A stretch of DNA of 64,000 nt from Zelopaecilomyces penicillatus (GCA_005765155.1 VCCP01000001.1:6572001-6636000), one strand, 5' to 3'; positions 1 to 12,337 are shown, counted from the first letter of the stretch. The notes: generated by a model from the letters alone, not told the origin. Made by a program: numbers and translations.

Positions 1-89
1 TAGGGGAGAGCCTGCATGGTGTGTGGCGTCCACAAAACGCCAGCATCATCGGTGCAGTCCGCCATGCGAGTAGCATGACGGAAAGTATG

Positions 90-1643
90 TTAGAGACCCT
101 CCTCGCCGGCCTTGCAAAGTTTTATCTCACGAACCCACTCGGACTTCAAAACTTGAGCTGCCGTCAGACGACGGGTAGGATGGGGATCTAGCACAGAGTA
201 GATAACGTTGCGGCAACGAGCCTTAACAGAAGATGTGTCAGTACAGCAAAACTTGAACAACATAGAGTCAAACAAGGACACAAGAAAACATACCCGATGT
301 AATGACTCAATTGGACCGTATCCTTCTTCATCGCGGCGACCCTCAAGGTAGCGGGCATAGAATTCATCATCGTCCTTTTTGGCTACACGCCACAGGTGTC
401 GTCCAGTCCGCATGGCCATGTAGATAACACCACAGGCCCAGACATCAACAGCCCGTGCATCAAACTCCTTGTCCGTGTACTCCTCGGGCGAGATATAAGG
501 GGCTGAACCGCAGAGGCCAGATACCATGTGTGCATCCGTCTCCCACGCCATGCGGAAACACTCCCCGTTGCCAAAGTCGGTGATCTTTAGCCCGCCACGC
601 GTTGTCAGCAAGAGATTCTCAGGTTTAAGGTCACGATGCGCAACACCCATTTCATGCAGGTACTCGACACCCCGCATCATCTGCTTGAAGAAGCAATCGG
701 CCTCTTGCACTTCAAGTTTGCCGCTCGAAAGTACCAAGGTATACAAATCTCCACCGGCACAAAACTCCATGACCTCACAGTAATCGCCCTTGGCATCTTT
801 GAGTAGGTCGAGCGTATGAATAACGTTGGGATGGCGAAGGGACGAGGATATACAAAACTCAGCCGTTAGCCGTTTGCTGTACTTCTTCTCTGTTTCTTCA
901 GGTCGTCGTCGAAATTCTTTTACAGCATAAAGCTTTTCTCCGCTAGCGCTGGTTTTCTTATGAGAGATACGAACAATGCCAAACGCTCCTCGACCCACAA
1001 TCTCCTGGCATTTGCCATACTTTTCAGTGAGAGTAGGAGTAGTGTTGGACGTTCCTTTCTTTTCTATGATTTCCTCCTTCTCCTGTCTTAATGAATCGAC
1101 CCAGTTTGAAACCAAAGACAAATCGTGATCAGGGGCTGCCTCCTGTTTCTTTCCGAGCAGACTGCGCCACATATCGGAAAGCTTCTCTTGTCTACGACTT
1201 GACCTGAGGAAGTGCTCATGCCCGCCTTGTGCCTCGGCATTGACAACAAAGCGCTGGCTCGGCTCTTTGCCTGCAATAGACTTGGATGATATTGAAGCAG
1301 GCTTTTCGGTGCCCTTGTCGGATGACGAGTCCTTGCGCGAAGGGGGCGCAGAGTTGCCATTCAAAGAGGAGCCTCTAGGGCGGCCACTTGTGTCGCTGTT
1401 AGGCGTGGCAACTCTGGGAAGTTCTTTGCTAGAAAACATGCGAGTGAAGCGACCCTTGACTGACGACTTCTCGGCGGGAGGTTTTAGCAAAGTTTCGCTG
1501 GGGGTTGGCGACAATCCACCGGGACCTGAGGCATCATGCGAGCCTGGGGTGGGCGATTTCTTCACTCCATCATGCGACTTGATTGATGATGGTTTTGAGC
1601 TGGGAGCAGATGACGACTTCGAATCGTTGGGAACAGCCGGCAT
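90..1643 (-). CDS. HAL4/SAT4-type serine/threonine protein kinase
   Basis: Protein kinase of the fungal HAL/SAT4/HRK1 group, which in yeast controls potassium transporters and the plasma-membrane proton pump at the cell surface. The first 200 or so residues are low-complexity, rich in Ser, Pro and Lys. The kinase domain follows: glycine loop GRGAFG near residue 217, VKEF lysine near 242, catalytic HRDLKPEN near 337, DFG near 356, and the family-typical activation segment CGSAPYISPEEY. The open frame runs through a 72-nt segment (222..293 on the plus strand) that starts GTATGT and ends TTAAG on the coding strand. Removing it joins SLHR directly to ARCRNVIYS, the usual family sequence, so it is taken as an intron and the product as 493 residues, not 517. 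The catalytic motifs are intact. Family assignment is firm; which paralogue (SAT4, HRK1 or HAL5) is inference. Confidence 0.88.
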   Translation of the reverse strand: MPAVPNDSKSSSAPSSKPSSIKSHDGVKKSPTPGSHDASGPGGLSPTPSETLLKPPAEKSSVKGRFTRMFSSKELPRVATPNSDTSGRPRGSSLNGNSAPPSRKDSSSDKGTEKPASISSKSIAGKEPSQRFVVNAEAQGGHEHFLRSSRRQEKLSDMWRSLLGKKQEAAPDHDLSLVSNWVDSLRQEKEEIIEKKGTSNTTPTLTEKYGKCQEIVGRGAFGIVRISHKKTSASGEKLYAVKEFRRRPEETEKKYSKRLTAEFCISSSLRHPNVIHTLDLLKDAKGDYCEVMEFCAGGDLYTLVLSSGKLEVQEADCFFKQMMRGVEYLHEMGVAHRDLKPENLLLTTRGGLKITDFGNGECFRMAWETDAHMVSGLCGSAPYISPEEYTDKEFDARAVDVWACGVIYMAMRTGRHLWRVAKKDDDEFYARYLEGRRDEEGYGPIESLHRVCFLVSLFDSMLFKFCCTDTSSVKARCRNVIYSVLDPHPTRRLTAAQVLKSEWVREIKLCKAGEEGL

Positions 1644-2350
1644 CTTCGAAGTAGAGAGAGTTCAGGTGTCGGAAACAGATGCGGTGGTCGGAGCAGGCGT
1701 CAGAGGTGGTGGTGGTGGTGTTGGGTGTTGTTGTTGTTTCTATACACAGATGCAAGCAAGTCTCAGAGTTGTGTAAGAACAGAGAGGTTGACAGTATGCA
1801 ACTGGCACCGGCCAACAGCTCGGGTGCCGAAGCAGGATCGGACCCTTAAAACAAGATGAGCGATCTTATGAGCGTCGGGGTTGCGAATCAGGGTGATGTA
1901 AGTGTGTGAATCAAGGTAGGATCAGTTCGGCCCCCAGAAAGTTCCGGGGTATCTGGGCTTAATATGATGGAATTGTATGGATAGAGGGGGGACCACAGAT
2001 GGACCACAGATGGACCAGAGGAGGGGCGCTTACAGCGTGAGCAAGGGCGCAGACACGCTGTGGCGTGGGGGAATAACGGAACACCTCAGGGCGTACGGGC
2101 AGAGGCCCAGCAGGGATGCCGTGTCGTAGGGCCGACAAGACGAATTGGCTCTGATTCCCTGGCTTTTTTGGGGGTTGCCGAGTCTCGCTGCAAGACCAGG
2201 GTTATGCAGCAGCCAGGCTATGAGCAAAGACACAAGAAACTGCAGCTCCCACCAGCACTGTCTTAGTACTGTTACTGTTGCAGTAGGCACCTAGTACCGC
2301 TTCGTGCGCAGGTAAGCAAAGAATGCGCTGCAAAGACGGCAAACGGATAG

Positions 2351-2374
2351 CCAGCCCAGCCCAGCCCAGCCCAG
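2351..2374. repeat. CCAGC pentanucleotide tandem repeat
   Basis: Almost five head-to-tail copies of CCAGC lie about 700 bases upstream of the HAL4-type kinase start, within its presumed promoter or leader. Confidence 0.85.
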
Positions 2375-3868
2375 AACGAAGGGAGAGGAGGAGCCTGGAA
2401 GAGTAGCCTGGAAGACCCTGGAGGGGGATCGACGCTAACAGCGGAAAAATGGCAATCCAGGGAGGAGGAAAAGGCCTGAATGAAGCTCAGGAGGAGGGAG
2501 GAGGAAGAGGATGATGGGGAGGAAAGAGAAAGCCTGAGGCGGACAACGGCAGGCTCTGGAGCCGGGCGTCAGAAAGGGGCGAGGGATGAAAGGAGGGCAA
2601 AGATTGAACGAGTGCGAGGAGGCAAAGAGGCGAGCGACCAGCGGCAGTAATAAGAATATTATTGTTCTCTACCTGTATTAGTGAGGAAAAGTCAAAAGGG
2701 CGGCGGGTACGCGTAGGGTCGAGGTGGAGACGCAGGCGGACGACCTTGCCAAGTTGTATCCTCGTGCTGGCGATATACAGCGGCGAGTACGCAGGTTTAC
2801 TTGAGTTGTATGCTGGACTTGCAGTGGAAGCATAGGTACGGATCCGTAGCAGACCAAGTACTCGGTGGGGGCACGATACGTGGATGGAAAGGTACTATAG
2901 GTAATTATAGTACGGTGCTAAAGCTGTGGTCGAGTACGAAGTAACGGAGGAGGTCGTAGCGAGTAAACAACCTAGCCCTGTGGCTCTAACGCGCTGGGCC
3001 GACAGTAGACAGTAATTAGCCAGCGGTAAGTCGCTGGGAAATAGGTGCACTGAAGCTCAAGACCTGTAGCTGAGCTGAGGCAAGATGAGAAAGCCACCAG
3101 ACTGCAGCTCTGCGGATCCCACGCTTCTATTTATTGCCATCTGAGCTTGAATCAGTGGGTGGTGAACCACGGCGGAGACGGGGAGCCAAGCTATGTGCTG
3201 CTGTAAGGGGTATTTACTGCCATTCTGTTGTTGTTGTGTCTGTTGCTCACCGCGGTCGGCCGTTGCTGGCCCCATCTAGAGGGGTGGTCTAGAAGTTCGG
3301 AAATGCTACATGATGGTACGAGCACTTGTCAAAATTGTTTGTTTGCTCCCACAACGAAAACGGGGCGGTCTCGGCGGCGCGCGTGGTGGGAGAGACATTT
3401 TTACCGTAAATTGGATTGTTTTTGCAAGGTACGAAGTACCCGATCGAAACAACCTGGGAGAATTACGATATGACAGAGTGTGGGATGGAGCCCAAGCCAA
3501 GCAACGACAGATGGAAGGCTGTGTTTTCGTGGTGTAGCGTTGTAGCGTGCCCTGTCAGCCTGTACATTGGCACGGGCTGTTGAGTACATGTACCAGTGGC
3601 CCTTCCTACTGGTGACACCCAGGGCCAATGGAACCCAATCCATTGATGGAATGTAGCCCAGAGCATGCAGAACGTCCCCCCAGCAAGTTGCAGCTCCAGT
3701 GCAGCTCCAGTGTGGTGCAGCTCGCGTTGCTTGCAGTGGGTTAGGTTGTGGGTGGCTGCTGCAGTGGGTGCACAGCATCATCGCTAGTAGAGCTCGGCTC
3801 CATCGTCCTCTGCCCAATGAGCCACCCCAGCTAGCACTGGTTTTACCGGTTTAGGACCCTCTGACACC

Positions 3869-3897
3869 GCTCATGTGCGCTCATGTGCGCTCATGTA
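3869..3897. repeat. 10-bp direct repeat, about three copies
   Basis: The decamer GCTCATGTGC occurs three times in tandem, the last copy ending in TA. A similar short duplication (GCAGCTCCAGT, two copies) lies at about 3690..3711. No function is suggested by the sequence. Confidence 0.8.
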
Positions 3898-5974
3898 GGT
3901 GCTCCTGCTGGGCCAGGCGCTGGGCGCTCTCGCACACCCAGTCAGAGCTCACAGCCCAGGGCCTTTCGTTTGTTGGCTTTGTGCGGTTGAATAGGAGTTG
4001 AGGAGAAGAAGTGCAGGAATATGCATCTACCTATAGCGCTTTGTTTTAGTACCTATAAGCAGTAGTCATATAAGTTAGGTAAAGCGCACATAGGCACTGT
4101 ATGAGTAACATCTACAGTCTAAAGTAGGTACTCAGAGCGTGTGTTGCTCAGTCCCGAGTGCTCGCAAGTCGCACCTGCATTGTTTGCCCGATTCTGTCTT
4201 GTACATGCCTAATGGTTCCCATCTCCACGAAGGTAGGCAGGAACGATGCCTATTACAGGCAGTAACTGTCCGAAGCAAAAGGAAGGCACTTCTTGATATG
4301 TGGGTAGAACCGGACAAGTCATGATTGGCAATGCCGCGTATCTTTCCTCTTGACAGCCATTTTAGCAATATGCCTTCCTCCGAGTGCCCTGGGAGAGCAA
4401 GCAGAGTAGTAAAACTGTTTTTGAATAGCCTGGAAAGGCAAACATTGCCGGGTTCTTTCCCCAACATTTTGTCTTGGGTTGCATTCACTGCACTCAACTG
4501 CATCGGCATCCCTTGCCTTCCAACTTACCTTGGGTACTTTAGTACCTGGTAGATGTATCAATCTACTTCGTTGTTCTCATTGCAAATGAACTGCAGGGGG
4601 CTTGACCTTTACTTACATGACAGTGATTTGTACGTGTTCTCATCTTTGCTAGAATTTGCGATCCTCTCTGAGAATTTTCGGCAATTATTGATTTGGTTGG
4701 TAATTGGTGGAGAGCACATGCAATATGCTGTCCCATCTCTTCTCCCACCGCCTCAGCCCTGCACAGCCCTGAGCTGCCATGTGCCCCCTGGAAAAGCCCT
4801 ACTCCAACTCATACTACATGGAAACTAGCTTGGGGCCAATAGGTATATTACCCTTTTCTTTTTAATGCCTGTGTTACCTCTGCTAGTTGCCGAACATGTG
4901 CTGGACCGCATGTTAGTTTTGTGGCTTGCATGCCCTAACAGCACACTGGCGTTCTATATTCGGTCGACGCCAGCGTCCAACTTCGTCCCACGGCCCGTTA
5001 CGGCTTCGTTAGTTGTCTACTCGAAACTTGGCGGACCAGACTGAAACAAAACAAAGTACCCACCTAAGTGATGTCTATCAACATTCCTTTGGGTACTGTT
5101 AGGACCTTGGTATAGTCGTCGACCACCCGCGTAAATATTAGCAATGCAGCCAAGCGTGGACGGCTGGGCATACATAATGATACTGTCACATCCTTACGTC
5201 CTCGCATCCCAAGTGCCGGTCGAAAAGCCTTGCAAGACTCCGACTCTTCATCCGCCCCCTAGACTTGCATACAATTAGAAGAAAGCCGGCTAAGATGACT
5301 ACGGCGGTGGCGGGTGGCCATCAGGACAGCGGTACGAGGGCATCGAGAAAAGTTGATTAGTACTGAGGCAGCAGCAACGAAAGACACTCCGGGCTTGGCA
5401 TTCCCTGGAAAATGGCTACATGCAGAATGCTACTTTCTTCTGACCTATCTTCAACAGTAATGAACTGAAATCGAACACTGATATCTGCAAGGGAGCCAGA
5501 TGTACAGCGTGTCGCTGCAAGCAGAGAATCAAATCTTGCCCCCTCCATCATCAACCTCTTATTTGGGTTTAATTTTTTTTTATTTGTGCCGTCCTGAAGT
5601 TCGATGGGTACATAATAATTACCCACCTACAACCAAAACATCCATGGCAAACACCCACCACACACAACACACCCCAGACACTCTTGGCGAAGAACGATTG
5701 CCGCCAAGACGGCAATCGGAGAGCCAAGAGCCCAGACGTGGCAGTGTACCGTGTGTTAGCTATCAAGGGCCGCCTATATGCAGAGTCAGACCCGAAAACC
5801 TAGACACTCCCGAGACTTTGAGGTCACAAGCACGCTGTTGTTTTTTGCCCCCCACTCCGGTTTCCCATCTCATTTGTCACCTCTTGTGTGAGATTTCCTA
5901 AACAGTGCCTTGTTTTCTTGGGCGGTTAGACAAAGTTTCATCTCGTGGGTTGCCTTGAACCGTTAACATATAGG

Positions 5975-5993
5975 TTATATATATATATATATT
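5975..5993. repeat. TA dinucleotide run
   Basis: A simple TA microsatellite inside the gene-free region. No gene signal is attached to it. Confidence 0.85.
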
Positions 5994-8420
5994 ATTTCCT
6001 TTTTCCGTAATAAATAAGAACCGATCGCCAAGCCCGTCCCCCATCGGTTCGCCGGAGTATCAGAAAGGTACTGGAAGGTCGAGAGCCATAATAATCACCT
6101 GTCAACATCTGGTCTTATGCATTTACATGTGTCATCTCGCTGGAAACTGCCAAGTACCTATCAGAAAGTTGTGGCTATGTCTGTGCTTGATGGGTGAATG
6201 ACCAAATGGGGATCCCGCTCCCTGCTCCGGATGCCTACTTCATTACTAGTCAACAACCTCATCAACGTTGATACTAATGAGCATGATCATGTCCATGGCG
6301 AATGACCATTCGCTGGTCCAGGCGAAAGATTTATTAAGTATTTTACTGTTCGGACTAATAACGTAGCATCATAATTATTGGTCTCGCCTACCGTGGTTCC
6401 TTGGCGTCCAGAAGCAAGATTCCCAAGGTCGTACAAAGCATCATCGTTCATTGCTAGATACACAAGCAACATCTTGGATAACAACGACGACGAAATTACA
6501 TGCCGTTCGAAGCCCGCCATGCAAACCCCTCATCAACAACACCACCACCTCCCGACTGCGGCATTTGCGGTCATCCCAACGACCCCAAAAACTCCGCCCC
6601 GTGTTGGGTTGCCACCGAGGCGCCCCCAAACTGTGAGGTCATAATGCTCAATCTCTAAACGCTTCAGCCGCCGCCGCCGCACTTAGTGTCAAACACAAAA
6701 GACGGAAAAATGTCCAACCCCTGCGTTGCCTCTAAATAGTATCACTTGCCGATAATATGTGATGTTTGATAAGAACTCTGACATCGCCGAGCCGTCGAAC
6801 CGAACCCTGCAATCTGCAAGCAGAAATCCCCTAAAATACGCCGCCTCGGGTGCCACACATCAAGCCCCGAGAACGGATCGAAGTGGCTTCAGACGAAGCT
6901 GTGAAGCGTTTCTGCGCCGCTCTCCATGTCCCCTCCGTTACATACGTAGTTACGTTGGTCTTTCGACGCCGGGCCCAAGTCCGTTCCCCCACATATCACC
7001 GTATTCGGACCCTGTTATCCTGAAACCCCCAGTTGTGGTTATATATTATTTCTATCCCTACTTTTGTACCATTTAATGATGCTGTCTGTCTTGCGTGTAG
7101 ACACTTTCCCAAAGCGATCATTCGTGCTTTTCGAGTTTCAAAACCCTTAGGTCCCTTTTCCCATCCTATTGCAAGGCTCGAATTTGGATACGACCGACCG
7201 GCCATCTTGGCAAAAACAGCCCATCGTCTATATTCCAATCTCAATTCAGGCACTGATATCACAACCCCGGAGCTGTTATTTCTTCTTGCATGGCCCGAGC
7301 TCTGGAACTTAAGCTAGTGCCCGAGGGTTATTGTCCCAAAGGATGCGAGCATTTCCGGATTCCGAACACTTTGTGTTAGACAGCCCGTGGTCTAGACCAT
7401 GTAGATGGCATGTGAGGCCACTATTCCATGTCCTCATGAAGTAACATTGTGACACTGCGCCAGTGTGAGGGTGCGTTCACTCACACATGTGTACTGGCAG
7501 GTGTTCTTTGTCCTCTACCTTTAATTCTCACATTTGGCCAACGTCCCTGATTTCGTAAATACATCTCACGAAACATGCCAGGTCCGAGGCAGATGGAGTC
7601 TTTGGCAAGCCGATCTATCTGACGTGCCGCCCTGATGATATGGGACATGTGCATCGCTCTGTCATGCCTTGATTGATAGGCTTGTTGGTTGTAACGGTTG
7701 AACAAGATCTACCAAGCGGCGCGTGTACTCGCGTGTGTGTTTGAATCACCGACAGCTTACAACCTTCTTACCTGGCTAATGTGTGCATGCTTACGAAGCT
7801 CTCTTCTCCTGCCTATCGAAGACTGCGCCGGCCTTGCCGTCTATTTCACACCAGCCCAGATGTCTCACTTGCTGTGGCGTTCTCTGCAGTAATTTGATCC
7901 GCCAAGCCGGGTCGTTCATCCTCTCCGGGGCGGTGAGCCTCAACCCCATACCACGTTCAGATGTTTAGGCAAGGCTAAAACGAGGGACAAGGCAACTAAT
8001 AAGGAATTCTGACTGCATTTACCGACCGGAAGGATCCGGTGAACATCGTTCGACAATATGAAAAAGATGCATGCTCGCCCGCCCTAGCTTGACTTGGCAA
8101 TGCCAAGACTATGACAACCAAACCAAGAACTCTGTGCATCCGAGAGGAGGGAGGAGATGCATAACAGCCAACTTCGCGATTGCACTTGGCATGTTGTTCC
8201 GATATTTGGTCACTGCAGCAGGGGTGGAATGGCGCATGATGGTAATATACTTGGTGCTTGATCCTTTCCAAAACACTTGGCTGCTGATCTATTGACTCGT
8301 TCTGTTTTGTATTTCGGCTACGGCTCGCAGCCTGGCAGCGTCTGGATGCAATCGAAAGCCGTACCTCATGTACCACCCGAAACATGCATGCTGCCGTACC
8401 CAAATGGCTGTCGGGTACGC

Positions 8421-10767
8421 TTACTCGTTAGGCTTCGTCTCAGCAGGCTCACCGGAGACGCCGACCTTTGAGACGAGATGAGCCAGCTTACTATCCGAAG
8501 CCGGCTCAGAGTGTCCAAGTACGTGCTCGTTGGAATCCATAGCCTGGGAGTGTATAGTTGGTGGTGATGGTGAAGTTTTATTGGCCATGTTCTCCAAGTT
8601 CCTGAATTGCTGCTTCTCCTTGACAAAATTTGTGAGGTATAGAATAGGCTGGTGGGCTTGGCTGGATTTCATATGTTCCTGGATTGCCTCCTCATATGCC
8701 CGGTCGTATACGTTGAAGTCAACTGCGATAGGGGAATCCGAGACGACATCCGGTGTAGCCTCATCCATTGCGAAGTCATCTCTTGCACCGGTGCCTATGC
8801 CTAAAAATCGTGGCTCTGGGTCGTTCGCCTCCTGAGTTTGGCCCTTTTCGCTCTCAGGGGCACCCCCGGGGGTAGTCAGGGTCTTTCGCCTCGCAAGAAG
8901 AGCTTCAATGACACCGACCTTGGCCTTTTCTTCGGCGAGGTCGAAAGACCCGTCGGGGTTATCTTCACACTTGATAGACATCGGTGAGCCTAGTTGGGGA
9001 CCAATGTCAACACGACGTCTGGTAAGCAGCGACTTGAACCGGTGTATAGCTCTCATAACAAACAGTGTATCATTCATTTTCCTTGTGAATGCCCTGTTCA
9101 GCTCCAACTCGTTTGGGGGGTCGATAGGATGTGCACAGTTCTCTTCGGCAGATAGCAACGGATCGGTACCACATTTTGTTACCCAAGGATGCGCCTGGAG
9201 CAGGTATCATCAGTATTAGTGATTCTTAATGATGATCCAAATCTGGTACTTACACGCAACTCAGTCATGGTAATTCTGGTTTCAGGGTCTTTATTTAGGA
9301 CCTTGCCTATAAGATCCGCAAAGTCTGGATTCTCATTCGCTGGTATTTGCGGATCTTCTGATTTTATGGCCTCGTAAATTTCAAGCATGCCTTCTCTCTG
9401 AAAAGGTAATTTGCCATATTTGAGACAGAAAAGGGATATTCCCATGGACCAAATATCTGCTGCTTTGCCTGATACTTCACTGTGTTTACCGCAAAGCTCA
9501 GGGGGCAAAAATGCGGGCGAGCCCGCCGACTTTGCTGTTGTCATCTTCCCGTTGGATTTCTCAAACATTTCCGAAACTCCAAAGTCGACTACTTTCAGAA
9601 CGTCATCCTGCGAGAGCAAAAGATTATCAGGCTTTATGTCACGGTGAATAACGCCTTGGGCATGTACTGAGTTTAATAAGTTAGTGAAGTTCTAGTTCTG
9701 AATGTAGCGTGTAGTATCACATAAGGGGGGAGGGGGGGAGTGGCAATCAGTTCTCTGGGCGCACTTACGGTATTCTATACCCAACATGAGATCTCGGAAC
9801 CAGAAGCGACATTGCTCTTCACTGTACGGCTCTGCCTGTTCATCTAGCCCCACCTTCATGATGACACCCTTTTTACACATTTCCATAACCATGTAGAGAG
9901 AGTCTTCCTCAGGGTCGTCCAGCACTTCGATGAGCTGAGCGAGGTTTGGGTGATTGAGTTTCTTCATAATGGCGACTTCTTCACGAATCAGAAAAAGAGC
10001 ATCATTTTTCTCGCTTGTCCGGAGGCCAGTCATTTGCGGACTTAAAGGCCCACCAGATTGAGGACCTGCCCGACCCGGGAACCGTCTAGGCATACCCATG
10101 GGGCCTTGTCGTAGAATCTGCGATTGGGCGCGCTTTCTTAGACGGACTTTGGAGAACTCCTTGACTGCCTGGCGATGTGATGGTTGAAATTCAGTGAGTT
10201 GCAAGCGAGGATGAATTGAGGTTGGTTCTTACATATTCATTACCATACTGATCGACCGCTTTATGAACCGCACCATAAGAACCACGCCCAATCTCTTCCA
10301 TAATCATGTACTGATTCACTCTGTGTTGTGTGCGTCCATCAGGTTCATCGTTGGCGAACTCAACACGAGCATCTAAGGTCTCCTGCAAATCGAACTAGAT
10401 TAGTCCGGGCTCTCATGAAAAGGCAGTCTTCATACGGTTTTTGAGAATCTGCTGACCTTGACTTCCCTATGAACGCTCGGGGCTCTCTTGTGCTGCCTCA
10501 AGGGACTAGCAAAGCTCTGAAGAGGTGTTGGCTCGGACCTGTCAAGGCATGGTGAATTAGTATTGAGGATACATGTTCAAGCACATGGCATGCTCGTGGC
10601 TGTGAAGCAGCTCGCCATGAGAGATGGAAAACCGCTTACACAGTAGCGTTTAAAGCTGGTCGAGTATCATCGTCATGGTGATCTACTGTTACCGTAGGAG
10701 ACTGAAAAGGGATGCCAGGCGGTGCTGTCTTGCTGGTAGCAAGCTCCGGGCCTGGAGGAGTTGACAT
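8421..10767 (-). CDS. CaMKK-like protein kinase (Ssp1/CmkC type)
   Basis: Upstream kinase of the calcium/calmodulin-dependent kinase kinase family, which in fungi activates AMPK or CaM kinases. Six exons on the minus strand join in frame: 10640..10767, 10457..10538, 10233..10382, 9769..10168, 9254..9666 and 8421..9194, giving 648 residues. The kinase domain begins near residue 95. It has glycine loop GRGSYG near 102, AVKE lysine near 123, HRDIKPDN near 261, DFG near 281 and SAGSPAFLPPE in the activation segment. A Pro/Gly/Arg-rich insert at about 139-170 sits between the first lysine and the alpha-C region, matching the RP insert diagnostic of CaMKKs. The C-terminal 240 residues are family-specific and without a named domain. 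The start chosen is the first in-frame ATG joining the exon chain. It lies head to head with BET5. The family call is strong; the exon 2 donor (GTCAGC) is non-standard and the least certain junction. Confidence 0.88.
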
Positions 10768-11658
10768 GGCGGCAGATGCGGGACGCAGCAGAATGAATGA
10801 TGCCTACGAAGTTGCTGTGAGGTTGAGATTTTGGAGGGGTATTCAGTTGGTTAAATAAAGTCGGCAGGCTCATGGGGGCGGGGCATCCTTCCTGCACAGC
10901 AGAGCCTCCATCTCACAAACCACCACTTCAAACATCCAGCTGTAGCTGAGATCCTAGGGTGTCAGCGTGCTCACGTTTTTGTTTTTGGGGGCCAACACTG
11001 AAGAAAAGCCCAGGGTTGTATCTGAAATGCCCTGGTTGTGATCTGTTGCTACACAGAAGTAGCTGTGGTGTAAGCTCTTGTATGTCTTTTCCTAGCAAGA
11101 TCTTACTACATCGGATACTTCTTTTGCCTTGGCTTTTGACAATCTAAGTGAAGTGTGTACACAGCTGGGTACATGTAATAACATGTGGAATCAATAACTG
11201 CATATAGCCTTGCAGTGAAATTACTAGTTGTGTCAGCCCTAGCAACATTTATCCAGTCCATCTAATTATCCATTTGTCTTTGACAATGTGATCTGGCTAC
11301 CCCGCCATAGCACAATGATCCAGGTGGTGTTCAGCCCACTGTAGGTAGTGCAGGTGCGCGCTGTAATTAGCAGTCGGTTGTCCCCTATACAAGAGAGCTT
11401 GGACAGGTGCATGTGATCCACAATACTCTGTGCTCTCCCAGCCAAACGCCGAACTTCAATCATCCAACGACGTCAGGCAGTGCTGCGCCAAACACGGAGC
11501 TTCCGCCCAGAGGACAAATAAACAACGAGACTCAATTGCCACGCTACACTGTCGACAAAGCTCCCTCTGTGACTTATACTACCTCCACCCCTTCTCTCCG
11601 CCTGTATAGAAAAATAGAAGAAGAGGCGCAAAAGATACAACAGTTGTCCTCGGTTACA
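10768..11658. promoter_or_regulatory. Divergent promoter region, CaMKK-like kinase and BET5
   Basis: The 0.9 kb between two divergently transcribed starts must hold both promoters. No clear TATA box, repeat or further gene was seen. The last 250 bases before BET5 are C/T-rich on the plus strand, as is usual for filamentous fungal core promoters. Confidence 0.55.
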
Positions 11659-12337
11659 ATGGTTGTCTACTCGTTCTACATCTTCGATCGTCACAGTACG
11701 CCAAACCTCAAACCCTCACTCCCCCCTCCTCCTCCCCCTCATATGGCGCCTCGCTCACCCATGCCGTCTCTTTCTACCGCCTTCTCCTCCATCTAGCCGA
11801 ATGTATATACATGAAATCATGGCTCCCTGCACCAACCCGTCCAGGCTCCCACTCTGGTATGGGCAGCGGCGGACAACAACAGCAACAAGTCGCGGTGGCC
11901 CCCGTTTCTGCCGGCAACTCGGACGACGCCAAGCTCGTCTTCGGAACCATCTTCTCTCTGCGCAACATGGCTCGTAAGCTAGGTGGCGAAGACGATGCCT
12001 TTATTAGCTTCCGTACTGCTCAATACAAGCTGCACTTTTACGAAACTCCGGCGAATCTGCGCTTTGTCCTCATTACCGATACGATGTCAGCGAGTATGCG
12101 AAACGTTTTGCATCAGATATACATCAATCTTTGGGTTGAATACGGTAAGGCTATATATCAATCCGAAGCTCCAAGGCCGCTTCGGTTCGTTGAAATGCTG
12201 GCCAGAGTTGACAGGTCATTGTGATGCTTTTAGTGGTCAAGAACCCACTTGCGCCGGTTGAGCACAAGGGCGGCGAGGGAGTTAAGAACGAACTCTTTGA
12301 GCTAGGGCTGGACCAGTTCATCCGAGGACTCATGTGA
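11659..12337 (+). CDS. BET5: TRAPP complex subunit Bet5 (TRAPPC1)
   Basis: Small longin-fold subunit of the TRAPP tethering complex, the exchange factor for Ypt1/Rab1 in ER-to-Golgi traffic. Three exons, 11659..11695, 11797..12144 and 12234..12337, give 162 residues. The start MVVYSFYIFDRH is the hallmark Bet5 beginning. The first splice restores TECIYMKSWLP, the next exon carries FGTIFSLRNMARKL and the YKLHFYETPANLRFV strand, and the last exon ends QFIRGLM. A short glutamine run (five Gln) sits in the variable loop near residue 40. Introns are 101 and 89 nt with GTACGC and GTAAGG donors. The gene is divergent from the CaMKK-like kinase and convergent with PEX3. The identification rests on near-complete agreement with the family pattern. 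Confidence 0.93.

Larger units (their letters stand above)
1644..8420. other. 6.8 kb region without a recognisable gene
   Basis: Upstream of the HAL4-type kinase and downstream of the CaMKK-like kinase. Open frames here are short (138 residues at most), overlap each other on both strands and show no recognisable domain or intron chain. The sequence nearest the kinase is purine-rich with CCAGC tandem copies. Other parts hold short direct repeats near 3690 and 3869, a TA run near 5975 and scattered GTACCT-like words. It probably carries the long promoter and 5' leader of the kinase and the 3' end of the CaMKK gene. A non-coding RNA or a small-exon gene cannot be excluded by eye. Confidence 0.6.

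Noticed and set aside
3401..3817. 138-codon minus-strand open frame in the gene-free region
   Set aside because: Overlaps other frames on both strands, contains short direct repeats and reads as unbiased composition with no domain.
7996..8139. 47-codon minus-strand frame with a signal-peptide-like start (MHRVLGLVVIVLALPSQARA)
   Set aside because: Very short, lies in the 3' flank of the CaMKK-like gene, has no partner exon or family resemblance; chance hydrophobic run is likely.
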